A stretch of 64,000 nucleotides of DNA from Antedon bifida. Taxonomy: Eukaryota; Echinodermata; Crinoidea; Comatulida; Antedonidae. The position numbers and the translations under genes were made by a program. Each line of letters opens with the position of its first letter. The stretch's first letter is position 1. This document shows, piece by piece, positions 36,625 to 58,714 of the stretch. The stretch spans positions 33,358,501 through 33,422,500 of the forward strand of contig OY727094.1 of NCBI GenBank assembly GCA_963402885.1, given 5' to 3'. The notes beneath the pieces are model-generated. The model did no database searches and was not told the origin of the DNA. It saw only the letters and a program-made list of their open reading frames with translations.

Positions 36625-37530
36625 AGACATATTGATATTTTCTTCAGCTTATTTCTAAAGACTGGTAAAAGCAGAGTGCTTATTTCGTAAATGATACGCT
36701 GTTCAATTTTAAGCCAGTGAAGTTCATCCTATACGAAGTTGTAATACTAAAAATGATCATGGTAAAACAAACATTGCGTTAAATGTTTATCACCTTTTTT
36801 CCCCTTTTTTATATAGTTTATTTATTTCTAGAATTTCATAAAACAATATAAATTACATTACTCGCTTACATTAAAAATGAATAAAAATAAATAAAGAAAC
36901 CTTTAAAAGTTACAAAATGTATGGCTGTTATGTTTATCATTGTCACTAATCTTGCAGTTTCACAGCATTTTTGTTATTATTATCATCATCAAATTATTAT
37001 AAAAAAATAATCATATGATTTCGAATGTTGTACTTTCCTTTAGGACAAGATGGACCCGGGCGGGTCTCAACGTTACAAGGCTCATACGTTCTATTAACAC
37101 GTCTCAGCTTCAATGTCCAAAATTTATTATGTTTTTCTAGGCCTAGTAAATATAAATCTGTATTTCGATGATCTCAATTATCCTCAACGGCTCCAAATAA
37201 TCTCCTTTGTTTTTTTATTGGTAAATTGACAGCAGTTCTTAACCTAAGTGTACGGCTTTACTTTATTATTAATATAATTAAAGTTATTACTATATTAATT
37301 TGTTCTTAAAAACAACAAAAGCAATACCGACAATATATTATTGTTGATATTACATGCAGGCAATGAAAACTTGTATACGTTTGACGAATACGAATATTAA
37401 ATATTATTAAGGCCTTTTATTAAAATTTTAATCATTTAACCTTTTATAACCCTACCTGCAAATGACACTTATTTTTGTGCCAAAGCAAAAGCTGCATTGC
37501 GAGGAGAAGGTGTTTAGGCTAGGAGTAGGT
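36625..37530. other. Interval between SLC22 copies, containing the duplication junction
   Basis: The 3' flank of copy 1 (GTGGTAAAACAAAC-type block near 36760; TATAAATCTGTATTTCGATG near 37150) recurs after copy 2 near 44330 and 44690. The 5' homology with copy 1 starts near 37375, so the junction lies between about 37200 and 37375. Confidence 0.55.
36880..36885 (+). terminator. Candidate polyadenylation signal of SLC22 copy 1
   Basis: AATAAA lies 255 nt after the stop codon, with more AATAAA-like repeats just downstream. Confidence 0.35.
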
Positions 37531-37568
37531 TACCAAAACTTAGCACCTGAATATTGCAAATGTCTAAG
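37531..37568 (+). other. 5' non-coding exon (3' part) of SLC22 copy 2
   Basis: Counterpart of 30843-30872: TACCAAAAC through GTCTAAG followed by the donor GTGAGT. It would splice to the acceptor TATTAG immediately before the ATG at 38056. Confidence 0.5.
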
Positions 37569-38055
37569 GTGAGTTGTAGTTACATTATGTTTATTATCAT
37601 TACATTCATAAGAATACCATTAAATTAGTTTTTACCTCTGCTGACAAGGGCGAATATCATATACAGAACTGTACTGAATTGTCCTATATACTGTGGCCTA
37701 TAACACGACCTGGTGATAAAAATTACTCTACTGCAGTTATTGCGATAGATTTATAAAATATATATATAGCAAGATGTTTGTGTTAACCATTAAAACTAAA
37801 AGTGTACGTTATTATTGTAGTAAGCAAAGTAGTTTTTGCTGCAACTGATTAATCTTTAAAAATGTTACTGATGAATTTGATCAAATTGTGATGACATTAA
37901 AAATTAACAAAAATGTAATAAATAGTGAAAATAATATGATGATTTTATGGTGATGACATGAAAGATGATAGTAATATGAATAAAAGTGGTGTTTACGTCA
38001 CAAAAGAAAAAAAAATTAAAAAAAATTTACTGATCTTTAAAATCTATCATATTAG

Positions 38056-41000
38056 ATGGATATTGATGAAATTTTAAGAAGTCTCAAACCATGGGGAAGA
38101 TACCAATTACTGTTGCTGTTGGTGGTGTGTGTATACGGGACTATGGCACCTGCACTTCATATCATTGCCTTCATCTTCATCATGGACACACCCACACATT
38201 TCTGCCAACCATATGAAGGTTTTAGTAAATCAGAAGCTATTCCGATAAGTAAGGAACACAGTGATACTATAGTTGAGTACGAGAGCTGTTTGATATATGG
38301 AATAGACAATGGTACGTTGACGAATGAAACGATAGACTGTCCGAATGGAAATGAGTACATGCTAACTGTTGGAGAATCGACAGTTGTCAATGAGGTTAGT
38401 AGGCCTATCTTTGGTCATACGCAATGTTGTTGCTATTATTTAAAGATGTATTGTCCCTCAAAAACATGAACAAATGAAAATTATTAAAATCAGACTTTTA
38501 AGAAAGTTATTCACTTCCGTCGAAAAATAACCACCGAAAAATACTTCTAAAATGATAAAATAAACAGTTAAATTCAACCAAAACCCCAATTTGACTATTG
38601 TTTGGTTTTAAATTACAGTTTTTTCAGGTATATTAACTACACTATATTATACTCACTGGAAGCAGCAAAGATTAATGATAAATTTTTGTTATCAGGATAA
38701 TACAAGTAATCAAAAAGGAAAGAGGAGGAAAACAATAATGATTAAAGAAATAACATATATGAAGTTGTGTAGCTAAAAGACAAATATTACTGATTATTTG
38801 TAATGTATTTAATTATGATATGAAAGAATAAAGGTGGTGGTTCACGCCACAAAACAGAGAGAAAAAAACATATACTCACTGAAACTTTATGAACGTTTTC
38901 CACTTAGTTTGATTTAGTATGCGACAAGAAATTAATGGCAAACACCGTTGTGTCGGTGTACTTCTGTGGTGTTCTCGTTGGATCAATAGTGTCAGGGCTA
39001 ACATCAGATTATTTCGGAAGACGAAATGTATTTCTAGCAGCTACTTTTTTGATTGGTATAACTGGAATAGCATTGACTTTTACTACGTCTTTCTATTCAT
39101 TCGCTGTTGTGTGGTTTACTACTGCCATTATAGAACAAGTATGTTTTAATGCGTTTATCTTTTTGATCTTCTTCCCTTCCTTTTACTAACATTTAAAGCG
39201 CTACTTCTTAAACAACCTACATATCTTCTTGATCTTTGTCCCTCCTACATCCCTCTTGCTTGTCTTCGTTTGGCTGATCAAAACCTACTGGTTGTTCCTA
39301 TAATAAACACCAACTTCTATGGACAAAGGTCTTTTATGTTCTCTGCTGCTTCTCTTTGGAATTCTCTCTCTCGACATATTACTAAATCAGCATCTATTGC
39401 TAACATCTAATACAAGCGCCTTTGATTTTTACTTCGGTTTAGTTGATACTGGCGCTATACAAATACCTAAATTATTATAGTTCTAGGACAAATTATATGA
39501 AAGTTTCAGGGATCAAATGGCCTTTGTTCTCATTCATGTTCATGAATTTCCAGGATCTCTCTGATATGGCCCTGCAGTCATAATGTGCCAGTACCGGTAT
39601 TATTATCTGGGACTTTTCTTGCCTTGTTTTTTAGCCTTGCTTATAAATACAGTAATATAATTGTATCGCCGTAAGATCGGAAACTGTGCCAGTTTATGTT
39701 TTTACTATGTAGCTTGTGAAGTGATAAAATAATTACACCCATTACCAACCATTTTGTCGATTAAGTTTAACGTGAAAAATTAATTCAAATTCAATTTTAT
39801 GTAATTCTGCCTAAATCGTTAAAATCGTTAACGGCTGCCAATTAATTAGTTGGCGGCTGTCGTAAAAGAAAGAAAGAAAAAACAAGATCTAATAGAATAG
39901 TTACTGCCACAAAAACTTATGCTTAGTTCCCACTTGAGACGCAAGACAAGGACGTAACGCTACGTAAGTGAGTTGACCAATCACAAGCGATGGATTATTC
40001 GGTTGCTTGTCATTGGTCAACCTGTTTGCGTTGCGTTTACGTCATTGCGTTACGTCCTAGTGGGAACCAAGCTTTACATTTATATTTATATTTTAATACA
40101 AACCAGACCAATATGAAAATGAATATTATTAAAAATCTATCTATATACGTTTTCTCCTATTCTTCGCTTATCAACTGACCAAGGAGGACAGACAGACACC
40201 TTCTAATCTAAATCTATATGAAAGTAAAAGTGGGACGAACCGATGAAAAAAAGAACTTATATTATATTATTATTAAATTATATTTGCTACGCAGATAATA
40301 TAGTTTTTCGTATCTTTTCAGTGTATAAATGTTCCGTCATTCGTGCTTTTAATGGAAATGTTTCCGCCTGAAAAACGAACTGCTGCCGGTTGTCTTTCTA
40401 ACGTGTCATGGGGTGTAGCTATTGCCTTTCTGCCTCTGTATGCGTACCTTCTGCGTGATTGGAGACACATGCAGATTGCCATTTCTGCACCCTGTCTAAC
40501 AGCAGTATTTCTTTGGTGGTATGTATAGATCCGATCCTGTATTTAACTCTTTCTGACGCTTGTGATAAAATCACTTCTCAACGTCAACTGCCTGCCTTTT
40601 TGGCATAACCCTGTTTTGGGGATGTCCACATCTTCGGTTAAGAAAAGTTCCACAGTTGCTGCAGTCGATTAATTGTCATAGAAACCGTTATTGATCCATC
40701 ATCCACATAATATTATGTAAATTGCAATATCCATGATAACTAAGAAATTAAATCTTTTGTATCAGGTTTGTTTACGAATCTCCAAGATGGATGATATCAA
40801 AAGGACGTCTGACCGATGCCAACAACGTCTTTCGTAAAATCGCCAGATTCAACAAATTAGACGAAAGCAACGCATATATTGATGCAATTCCTAAAGTTCC
40901 TAACAAAGAAACCAATTTAGACAGGGAAGAATCGAATGAAAACATGTCTCTCCAGAAGAGAAACGACTTCACTGGCTCAGCAAAATCAGACGTGACAAAA

Positions 41001-43604
41001 GAACGAACCTATACAATGATTGACGTATTTCGTAGACCAAGGATGTTGAGAAATACGCTTATTACTTACTGTATATTGTAAGTTTACTTATCAACTTATC
41101 AACTTATCAAAATAACTATAGCAATAATTAGATAGAAAACGTATTGATTAAACATACTTATTCTTTATGCTATTTTGTTTGCCATAATAATACCGTAATG
41201 AAAGAAAAAAAAACGTAAAATGCAGGGCCCCAATGGAAACCAGTTTTTAACTGTTTGGGCTACCCTGGGTAAATAAATGTAAATAAATAAATAAATAAAT
41301 AATATCTTTTCTAGGTTAAAGAGATAGAGTAAACTATTTATGCTACGTTGCTGACATAGGAATGATATAGATAATCTATTGTATATTTCGTTAATCATCT
41401 AGTCTTCTATCCTATATATTCATTATCTATTTCAAATTGTTTTTATCATATAGTATGATAAATAGCCTGGTATACTATGGTATGGCATTAAACAGTTCTA
41501 ATCTATATGGTGATAAGTATCTCAACATGTTCTTGGTCTGTTTGGTTGATTTACCAGGCGGAATTGTTACTGTGTATTTATTACCGAGGTAAGTATAATC
41601 TTCTCCATTCAAATTGTATTTTCATCATTTTTTTTTTACAATTTTGTTTCGCAATGTCACATTGAAATTATATAACCAGCATCTTGTTATCAGTGTGGAG
41701 CACTGTGGCGCAGTGGTTAGAGCATTGAACTTCCAATCAAGAGGTTGCTGGTTCAAGCCCTTGAGCAAGATTCTTTATCCACATTGTTCCTCCCCACCCA
41801 GGTGATAGAAATGGGTACCGGTATGTAAAAAGTATTGGGAAGGTAAATCAGACTCGCTTGTGCGGGAGGAGTGGCGTACCCCCCACAAACATACACACTT
41901 AGAGTGGAGTCTGGCCCAAACGCTAAAGAAATGGAGATGGGCACCACGGCCATTAGCATAGCTTAGGTTTCGACTTTACCTTTTACCTGTTATCTTTAAG
42001 TATACTTTAAAATATACAATAGTTTAACATTTCATGAAAAAAAAATAGAGTAACTAAAACAACCGGCCATATTAGACATTCTCATTTTAAAACAATCATA
42101 ATTTGTATTGATAAATTGTGCAGGCAGCTTCAGATCACACAAGGTGGTCAGCTGTTCGTAAGTGAAGGTTAAAAGGTGGGAGTACTGTATGATAAAAGCA
42201 CCGACAAGATAATGATAAAAGAGATGAGCAATATGTGCCAAATGTGCGTGGAACCAAAACAGAAATATTAAATCGTATTATTAATATTATTAATCTTATT
42301 ACTTGCAGGTATAATAGACGTCTGTTACTCTCTGTCTTTCTTATTGCAGCGTCGTTATTTTCTTTCATTTCCGGATTTACACCGTTAACGTCGAGTAAGT
42401 ATCCTTTGACCAATCACAAATGACAGTTCGAATAATTCATCGCGTCGTGATAGGTCAAAATACTTGTGGTGCGCTTACGTATATGCGATTGCGTCCAAGT
42501 GAGTATCCATATTACTCTGATTTACTAGAATGTATACAAGATTATTCTTTACAATATATTTTGTTGATTTCCAGGTGATGGTACAAATCTATTTCCAATC
42601 ATACTGACGTCAGCATGCTTAGGAAAATGTGCAATTGTGGCGGCATTTGGAACTGGTTGGCTTTATGGAAATGAAATATTTCCAACAGAACTTAGGTATT
42701 ACAATTTATGCCTACAGTATTATTCTCGTCTTCTTACCTTAAAGCTTGGTTCCCACTAGAACGCAACGCAACGTAACGCAGCGACATATCGACGCAAAGT
42801 GATGTAGTGCGTAATCACAAGTGGGAACCGACGACGCAACAATGCTGCAAACATCGCAGGTTTGATGTCACGCAGGCGGGGGAAAACACAATTATCGGAA
42901 GAGCATTTTCTTAGGTTGCGTAGGTTGCGTTACGTTGCGTCGTTAGTGGGAACCACGCTTAAAACCACGAAAATTTAACGTACGACGATATTCATCTGCG
43001 AAAATGTTGATGTAGGCCTCAAACGAGGCATACAGGCTTTATAATTAAATGTAAACATTAACATTAAATGTTTACTTCATTTGCTCGTATTGTACCGTAG
43101 TTTTTCTTTCAACAGAATGTTTGCAATGATAAGACACACAACTTAAATTCTTATTTGCAGGAATACAGGATTTGGAACGTGTTCATTCGCTGCAAGAATA
43201 GGTTCTATCATAGCACCGTTTTTCTTGACATTGGTATGAACATTTTGCTTCATTCATTCATAATTTTCTTAATAATATTTCAACTACAATTAAATGTTCT
43301 AAAGACGTTTTTCAAATTACATGCGATAGATAACCACATTTTTAAAGCATATAAAGTAAAAGAAAAGTTGAAGAAATGTCTATTATTATTGTAATATCTC
43401 TACCTTTTCTCGTAGAACTCACATTACGATGGTGGTGTAGAGATTTTATTCGGAGTGTTGGCGGCTATGGCTTGCCTGGCAGTATATCTACTTCCAGAAA
43501 CACGAAATAGACCACTACCTGAAACTATGGAAGAAGGAGAAAATCTACATGCTGAGAAGATCAAAGCAACAAGCTTGGAAATTAATACACAGTCTAAATT
43601 ATAA
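38056..43604 (+). CDS. SLC22 family organic ion transporter, copy 2
   Basis: Nine exons: 38056-38394, 38908-39138, 40322-40518, 40766-41077, 41454-41588, 42309-42394, 42575-42695, 43161-43233, 43416-43604. All junctions keep the phases of copy 1; the product is 560 residues. Membrane helices and motifs match copy 1: EFDLVCDKK, SDYFGRRN, PPEKRTAAG, VYESPRWMISKGR, SLVYYGMALN, GNEIFPTELRN, LLPETRNRPLP. The six-residue difference lies in the cytoplasmic loop encoded by exon 4, where the two copies diverge most (FNKLDESNAYIDAIP against FNKLNEINTLDDVLP). Exon 5 differs at only about 7 of 135 bases. Coding exon 1 again begins with the ATG right after an AG. No disabling change is seen. Introns carry a truncated family C element, a LINE tail, a SINE and family A MITEs, none shared in position with copy 1, so most insertions probably postdate the duplication. 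Confidence 0.92.
38444..38640. mobile_element. Family C element, truncated copy 3
   Basis: AGATGTATTGTCCCT after TTAA at 38440-38443, followed by a block like GAAAGTTATTCACTTCCGTC; the other end is not found and 38640 is approximate. Intron 1 of SLC22 copy 2. Confidence 0.65.
39180..39480 (+). mobile_element. 3' end of a non-LTR retrotransposon (LINE ORF2 remnant)
   Basis: A frame ending at TAA 39410 encodes LLLKQPTYLLDLCPSYIP, then LLVVPIINTNFYGQRSF and SAASLWNSLSRHITKSA. This is the typical C-terminal tail of CR1/L2-type reverse transcriptase proteins. A 3' tail with TGGCGCTATACAAAT follows. Truncated; intron 2 of SLC22 copy 2. Confidence 0.78.
39920..40073. mobile_element. MITE family A, copy A12
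   Basis: 154 bp between TTA triplets, TGCTTAGTTCCCACTTGAG to AGTGGGAACCAAGCT. Intron 2 of SLC22 copy 2. Confidence 0.78.
41220..41305 (+). repeat. LINE-type 3' tail with TAAA microsatellite
   Basis: GGGCTACCCTGGGTAAATAA followed by (TAAA)n, as at the ends of many CR1/L2 copies. Intron 4 of SLC22 copy 2. Confidence 0.5.
41692..41985 (+). mobile_element. tRNA-derived SINE
   Basis: A-box TGGCGCAGTGGTTAGAGC and B-box GGTTCAAGCCC are spaced as in a tRNA head. A long non-tRNA body with GGAGATGGGCACCACGGCC follows. Intron 5 of SLC22 copy 2. Confidence 0.75.
42405..42512. mobile_element. MITE family A, truncated copy A13
   Basis: Core GACCAATCACAAATGACAGT and the right half up to GCGTCCAAGTGAG remain. 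Intron 6 of SLC22 copy 2. Confidence 0.55.
42743..42959. mobile_element. MITE family A, subtype b, copy A14
   Basis: 217 bp bounded by TAA; AGCTTGGTTCCCACTAGAAC to GTTAGTGGGAACCACGCT; subtype b centre. Intron 7 of SLC22 copy 2. Confidence 0.82.
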
Positions 43605-44602
43605 ACATATTCCTTTTTAGGTTTTTCTAAATAAGCGCCCTCTGGAGGTTATATTATAAAAAAACTTTTCATCATAAATAGAGCAAACTCAACGTTTTTA
43701 TTTTTATCAATTGTATTATAAAATACTAAAACATTACAATTAAATAGTTTTTAATTTTTTCAGGGTTTTTCAGTTGAGCAATGAGGATTTGTTCACACGT
43801 AAGTCGCAAGGCTGGCATAACGTACGCCTCCCTTGAACTAGGCAGTGGTGTGGTTAACGACTTGCGGCCTCGTACGTGTTTCTATAAAGTGTAAACTTAC
43901 ATTAACGTTCTTTCATAAATCGCTTCGGGAAATATTAATTCTCTCGAGCAAAATATCATTCCCTCGGGGATGTCAAATCTTATATTCCACCTCTAAGCAG
44001 ACAATATTAGATAATTTAAAATAAGCTTTTTAGTTTAAATTCTCTGGATATGTCAAAAATAAAATGTTTTTAATATTATACATTTTTCTTTCTTCATCAG
44101 CCAAATACAAATAAGATATGAGGAAAGGTAAACATCATAAGTACAATGAAGGTCTTATCCTGTACCCAGGTGAATTGAATGACTAATATTAAGTTATGGG
44201 ATCTTGTTAGCTTTACGATCCGGTCAAACAAACCACAATAAGCATAACGTATACTGTGCCAACAAAGTGGACTTTTTGTTCTAATAATTACCTCACATTC
44301 CTACACAAGTAGTAATAATAAAATGATCGTGGTAAAACAAACCTCGCTTTAATTGTTTCGTTATTGTCACTAACCTTGCGGTTACAGAAAGTTTTTTCTT
44401 CTGAATATCATATACTTTCCTTCGATAGCTTGAATTTTTGGGAAAAATAGACCCTGCTAACTGTTATATAATGTGCATGCTCACATCAGACGTTTTTAAC
44501 AGGGGTGGAAGAGGGTTAGGCAAGACTTAAAATAAAATCACTTAAAACCCGGGAATTGAAAGGATGGACTGAGCATGTTTTTAAACCACCACCTGCCTTA
44601 TT

Positions 44603-44603
<1 letters not shown>

Positions 44604-44642
<39 letters not shown>
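44604..44642. repeat. (AT)n microsatellite
   Basis: About 19 uninterrupted AT pairs. Confidence 0.9.
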
Positions 44643-44647
<5 letters not shown>

Positions 44648-45180
44648 TAAGTTTACTATAAATATATATTTACTGTTATAGAGTAATTATAAATCTTTAT
44701 TTCAACGATCTCAATTCGCAAATACTTCAAATCAAATCTAATAGAAACTTGACTAAAATTATAAGTATACAATAATACTGAAAATGAATAATGTCTTACA
44801 TGTTAACGTGATGTAAAATCACTGTTAGCAACATGAGTAAGTGGGTAAATTATTAGGTGACATTTGTATACAATGCTCTGAGAAGGCAATGTGCTTTATA
44901 AACTGTCAATTACGTACTCCAGTGATTATTTTGGCATATAATAATAGTGAAAAAAAGTGAATGCGACCGATCTCACAGACAAACCGACATAATAGATTTC
45001 AATACGAATCGGAAACATACGCTTTGAAATGAATATTTGAGGTCACACTATATTATTTCTTTTATTCAATTATTCTTTACACGCGTTAATCTTTTCAACG
45101 GATCTTTCCATTATCCGTTTATTGTCAAATAAAATATATTATAAGTATATAGTTAAACAAATCTCGTTTCCGTTTGCACA

Positions 45181-45190
45181 CCATATAAGG
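45181..45190. promoter_or_regulatory. CArG-box match (serum response factor type)
   Basis: CCATATAAGG fits CC(A/T)6GG exactly and lies 558 bp upstream of the metalloproteinase ATG. The core can also be read as a TATA-like ATATAAG. The transcription start is unknown, so function is inference. Confidence 0.3.
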
Positions 45191-45747
45191 TAAGCCGCTT
45201 AAGTTCAGATGATCTCATCTTATGAATATTCATTTGGTCAATAGTTCATAATTAAAACGGATATGATAATGAAGTTACTAGTGTTACTTTGTTAATTAAA
45301 GGACATTGATAGAGTTTTCGTTTTGTCTTAAAGTCAGGTTTAAAGGTTACGTGTGCGGCGTGTGCGGGCCAGTCATTCCGTAACATTACCAAAATTCCCC
45401 TCAGGAGTGCATTGTAATGTTCAAATAGTGACTCATACTCAGGTCACGTTACCAACTAAACGCATCAATGGGCAATTACGTCATCAGCTCCTGTAGGCGA
45501 TCCTGGAAAATCAAACAATCGTGAAACAATATTGGCTACTGGCAGAGAAAGTGCACTGGTCACAAACCTCAAGTCGTCTTACTCTCCATTTTTTTTAAAC
45601 GATCTGTTTTTAACAAGAAGTCTATTGTGCTCGGAGTGGTAAAGAAGAGGCTGCATCCTAGTAGATAAGTCATATTTAACAGGCATACGAGTCGAGAAGT
45701 TCCATTTATCAAGTTTTACAGGCGATCTTCGAAACGAAGATACAATA

Positions 45748-56618
<10,871 letters not shown>

Positions 56619-56808
56619 AAAATTGTAATTGCTATACGTGTCAAACCAAAGTAAAATACTAGCTTAATCTGCTGTCGTTGGAAAAATTGGTTGTTGGTAA
56701 AACTTTTAGTAAACAATGCGAAGTAAACTAAAGCGAAATTGAATTCCTCAGTTACGTTGTATAAGTGATAATAGTTTCTTTATACTATAAAAGTATGTAA
56801 CCCTTACC

Positions 56809-56814
56809 AATAAA
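56809..56814 (+). terminator. Candidate polyadenylation signal of the metalloproteinase gene
   Basis: AATAAA begins 191 nt after the stop codon at 56618. It is the first such hexamer after the gene. Confidence 0.5.
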
Positions 56815-58392
56815 CAAAAAAGACGAATGAAAATCGTGTTATAATAGACACGTTTTAGATTACATAAGAAATTATTTAATATTCGTAATGAAATTATAAG
56901 TAATTAATCGTTATTTTTTAAATAGTGTTTTTTTTTCAATGTAACAATACACTGAGATGTTCTATATCTTTGTGTATCGTTGACGTTATTTAAAACTATT
57001 AGCCATATACGAATTTTAGTAATTTATTAACTATTTATGTTAGAAAAACATTCTAAAATGTATTGGCAAGGGCGGGACCCATGCACCATGTATACGAGGT
57101 AGCTTTAGAAATATAGTATTCCTAAATAAACTGTTTGTGTAAATTTATAATATAATATCGCCATGATAAGCACATGCTCAATTCTACAGTATGGGCGCCA
57201 TGATGTGCGCGTACAGTTTAGTAATAACCTGCTACGCGCAAGGTTCATGTACGCGCACATTTAGTGTTTCTTTTGTAAAGGTACGGTAAACCATTACGGA
57301 TAATTATTTTAATGTAAAATATTAAATTATTATTTTATTGCTATATTTATTTTGATAGGGCCTACAATTAATGTATGTTCATTCGTTATTAGCAACTGAT
57401 TTACTTTTGTTTATTTTTGTAATAATGTAATAATAATTTAAGTTGATCATTCAATTTTTGTTTAGAATTATTACACTGTCAACAATTGGTGGGTGAAATG
57501 AGTTTATGAACTCCAGACTTTTCATCTATCTAAATATTTATAAAACCTATGCATTTTTTGCTATCTAAATAGTTGTTATTCCACGCCAGCTTTGTTTTTT
57601 CCAATAATTATTCCTTATGTTAAATAATAAAAATAATTTTGTTGTCTTATAAGTTATAATAAAACCATAGTATGTAGGCCTAAATGGTTCAATATCTAAC
57701 ATGGCTTCATCAAATGATGCCATATTATATATTGTTATGTGTAAAATAGTAAGTGAAAAAGATTGTCGAAAATAAACACATTTTAGATATGAATTTATAA
57801 TAATTTGTGTTTTGTGATTTATTTTTAACGTCTGGATGTATTCGGATTCAAGATGAAATCTCATAACCGATTTTATAATGAGACTGACGTGTTCTTTAAA
57901 TTTATTAGACCACGAATGCCCTTTGTTGAAACTCGAGCGTACAGTAACAGCTAAGCCAGTCTCAATGTATTGGGAATCGGGATAAAGAAAAACCATATCG
58001 GCAGGCTACAATCGCCAATATACATCTATTCAGTCGGCCTAGAAATCTCTTTATAGAAACTCATCAGTTCAGTGGTGGTGGCATGAACTTTCTGGATAAT
58101 CAAAAGACAATTTGGCAAAACGTAATGATTCAGAAACCAATGTAAATCAGGATTGAAGAATGAGAATATAATACTTCTCTACTCAAATGTAGAGTTTGTT
58201 TGAATAATTTTAGAATGTGAAGCACTTAGGTCTAGCATATATTATGTGCAACCACGCAGGCATAAACAGCAATTTCTTAATAGCGATTATTATTAGCCTA
58301 TTATTAAAGGACTTTGAAACTGCATTGAAACTTGTTCCGTTTCACGGCGATGTCATGTTAAATAATGGAAAATAAAGGAGTAGTGATATTTA

Positions 58393-58521
58393 AGCTTCCC
58401 GCCGGCCTAACTCTAGGACGCAAGCGCAACGCAAGAACCAATCATCTATCGCGTTCGTCGTGGTCAATACTTGGGTTGCGCTTTATACGTCCTTGCCTTG
58501 CGTCCTAGTGGAAACCAGGCT
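58393..58521. mobile_element. MITE family A, degraded copy A17
   Basis: CTAGGACGCAAGCGCAACGC and GTCCTAGTGGAAACCAGGCT remain; 43 bp before A18. Confidence 0.6.
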
Positions 58522-58563
58522 TATCATTGCTCCATGATTACATGGAACAAAAATTTACCTTAA

Positions 58564-58714
58564 AGCTTGGTTCCCACTAGGACGCAACGCAAGGACGTAG
58601 ACGCAACGAGATGACCAACGACAAGCGACAGTTCGATGATCTATCGCATTGTGATTGGACAACTCGCTTGTGTTGCGCTTAGGTTCTTGCGTTGCGTCCT
58701 AGTGGAAACCAAGT
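58564..58714. mobile_element. MITE family A, copy A18
   Basis: 151 bp, AGCTTGGTTCCCACTAGGAC to GTCCTAGTGGAAACCAAGT after TAA; core ACAAGCGACAGTTCGATGAT. Confidence 0.8.

Larger units (their letters stand above)
43605..45747. other. Gene-free interval before the metalloproteinase
   Basis: Holds the 3' flank of SLC22 copy 2 (homologous to copy 1 up to about 44740), an (AT)n run at 44604-44642, the CArG match at 45181 and the presumed metalloproteinase 5'UTR. No coding exon is seen. Confidence 0.5.

Noticed and set aside
38395-38469. Extension of SLC22 copy 2 exon 1 to a stop at 38469
   Set aside because: The frame continues past a donor shared with copy 1 into a family C element; homology resumes at the acceptor before 38908.
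41692-41770. tRNA gene
   Set aside because: A- and B-boxes are present but no matching acceptor stem closes, and a long body follows; it fits a SINE better.
57565-57996. 143-codon minus-strand frame
   Set aside because: No recognisable motif, AT-rich composition like its surroundings, and no supporting splice or family evidence.
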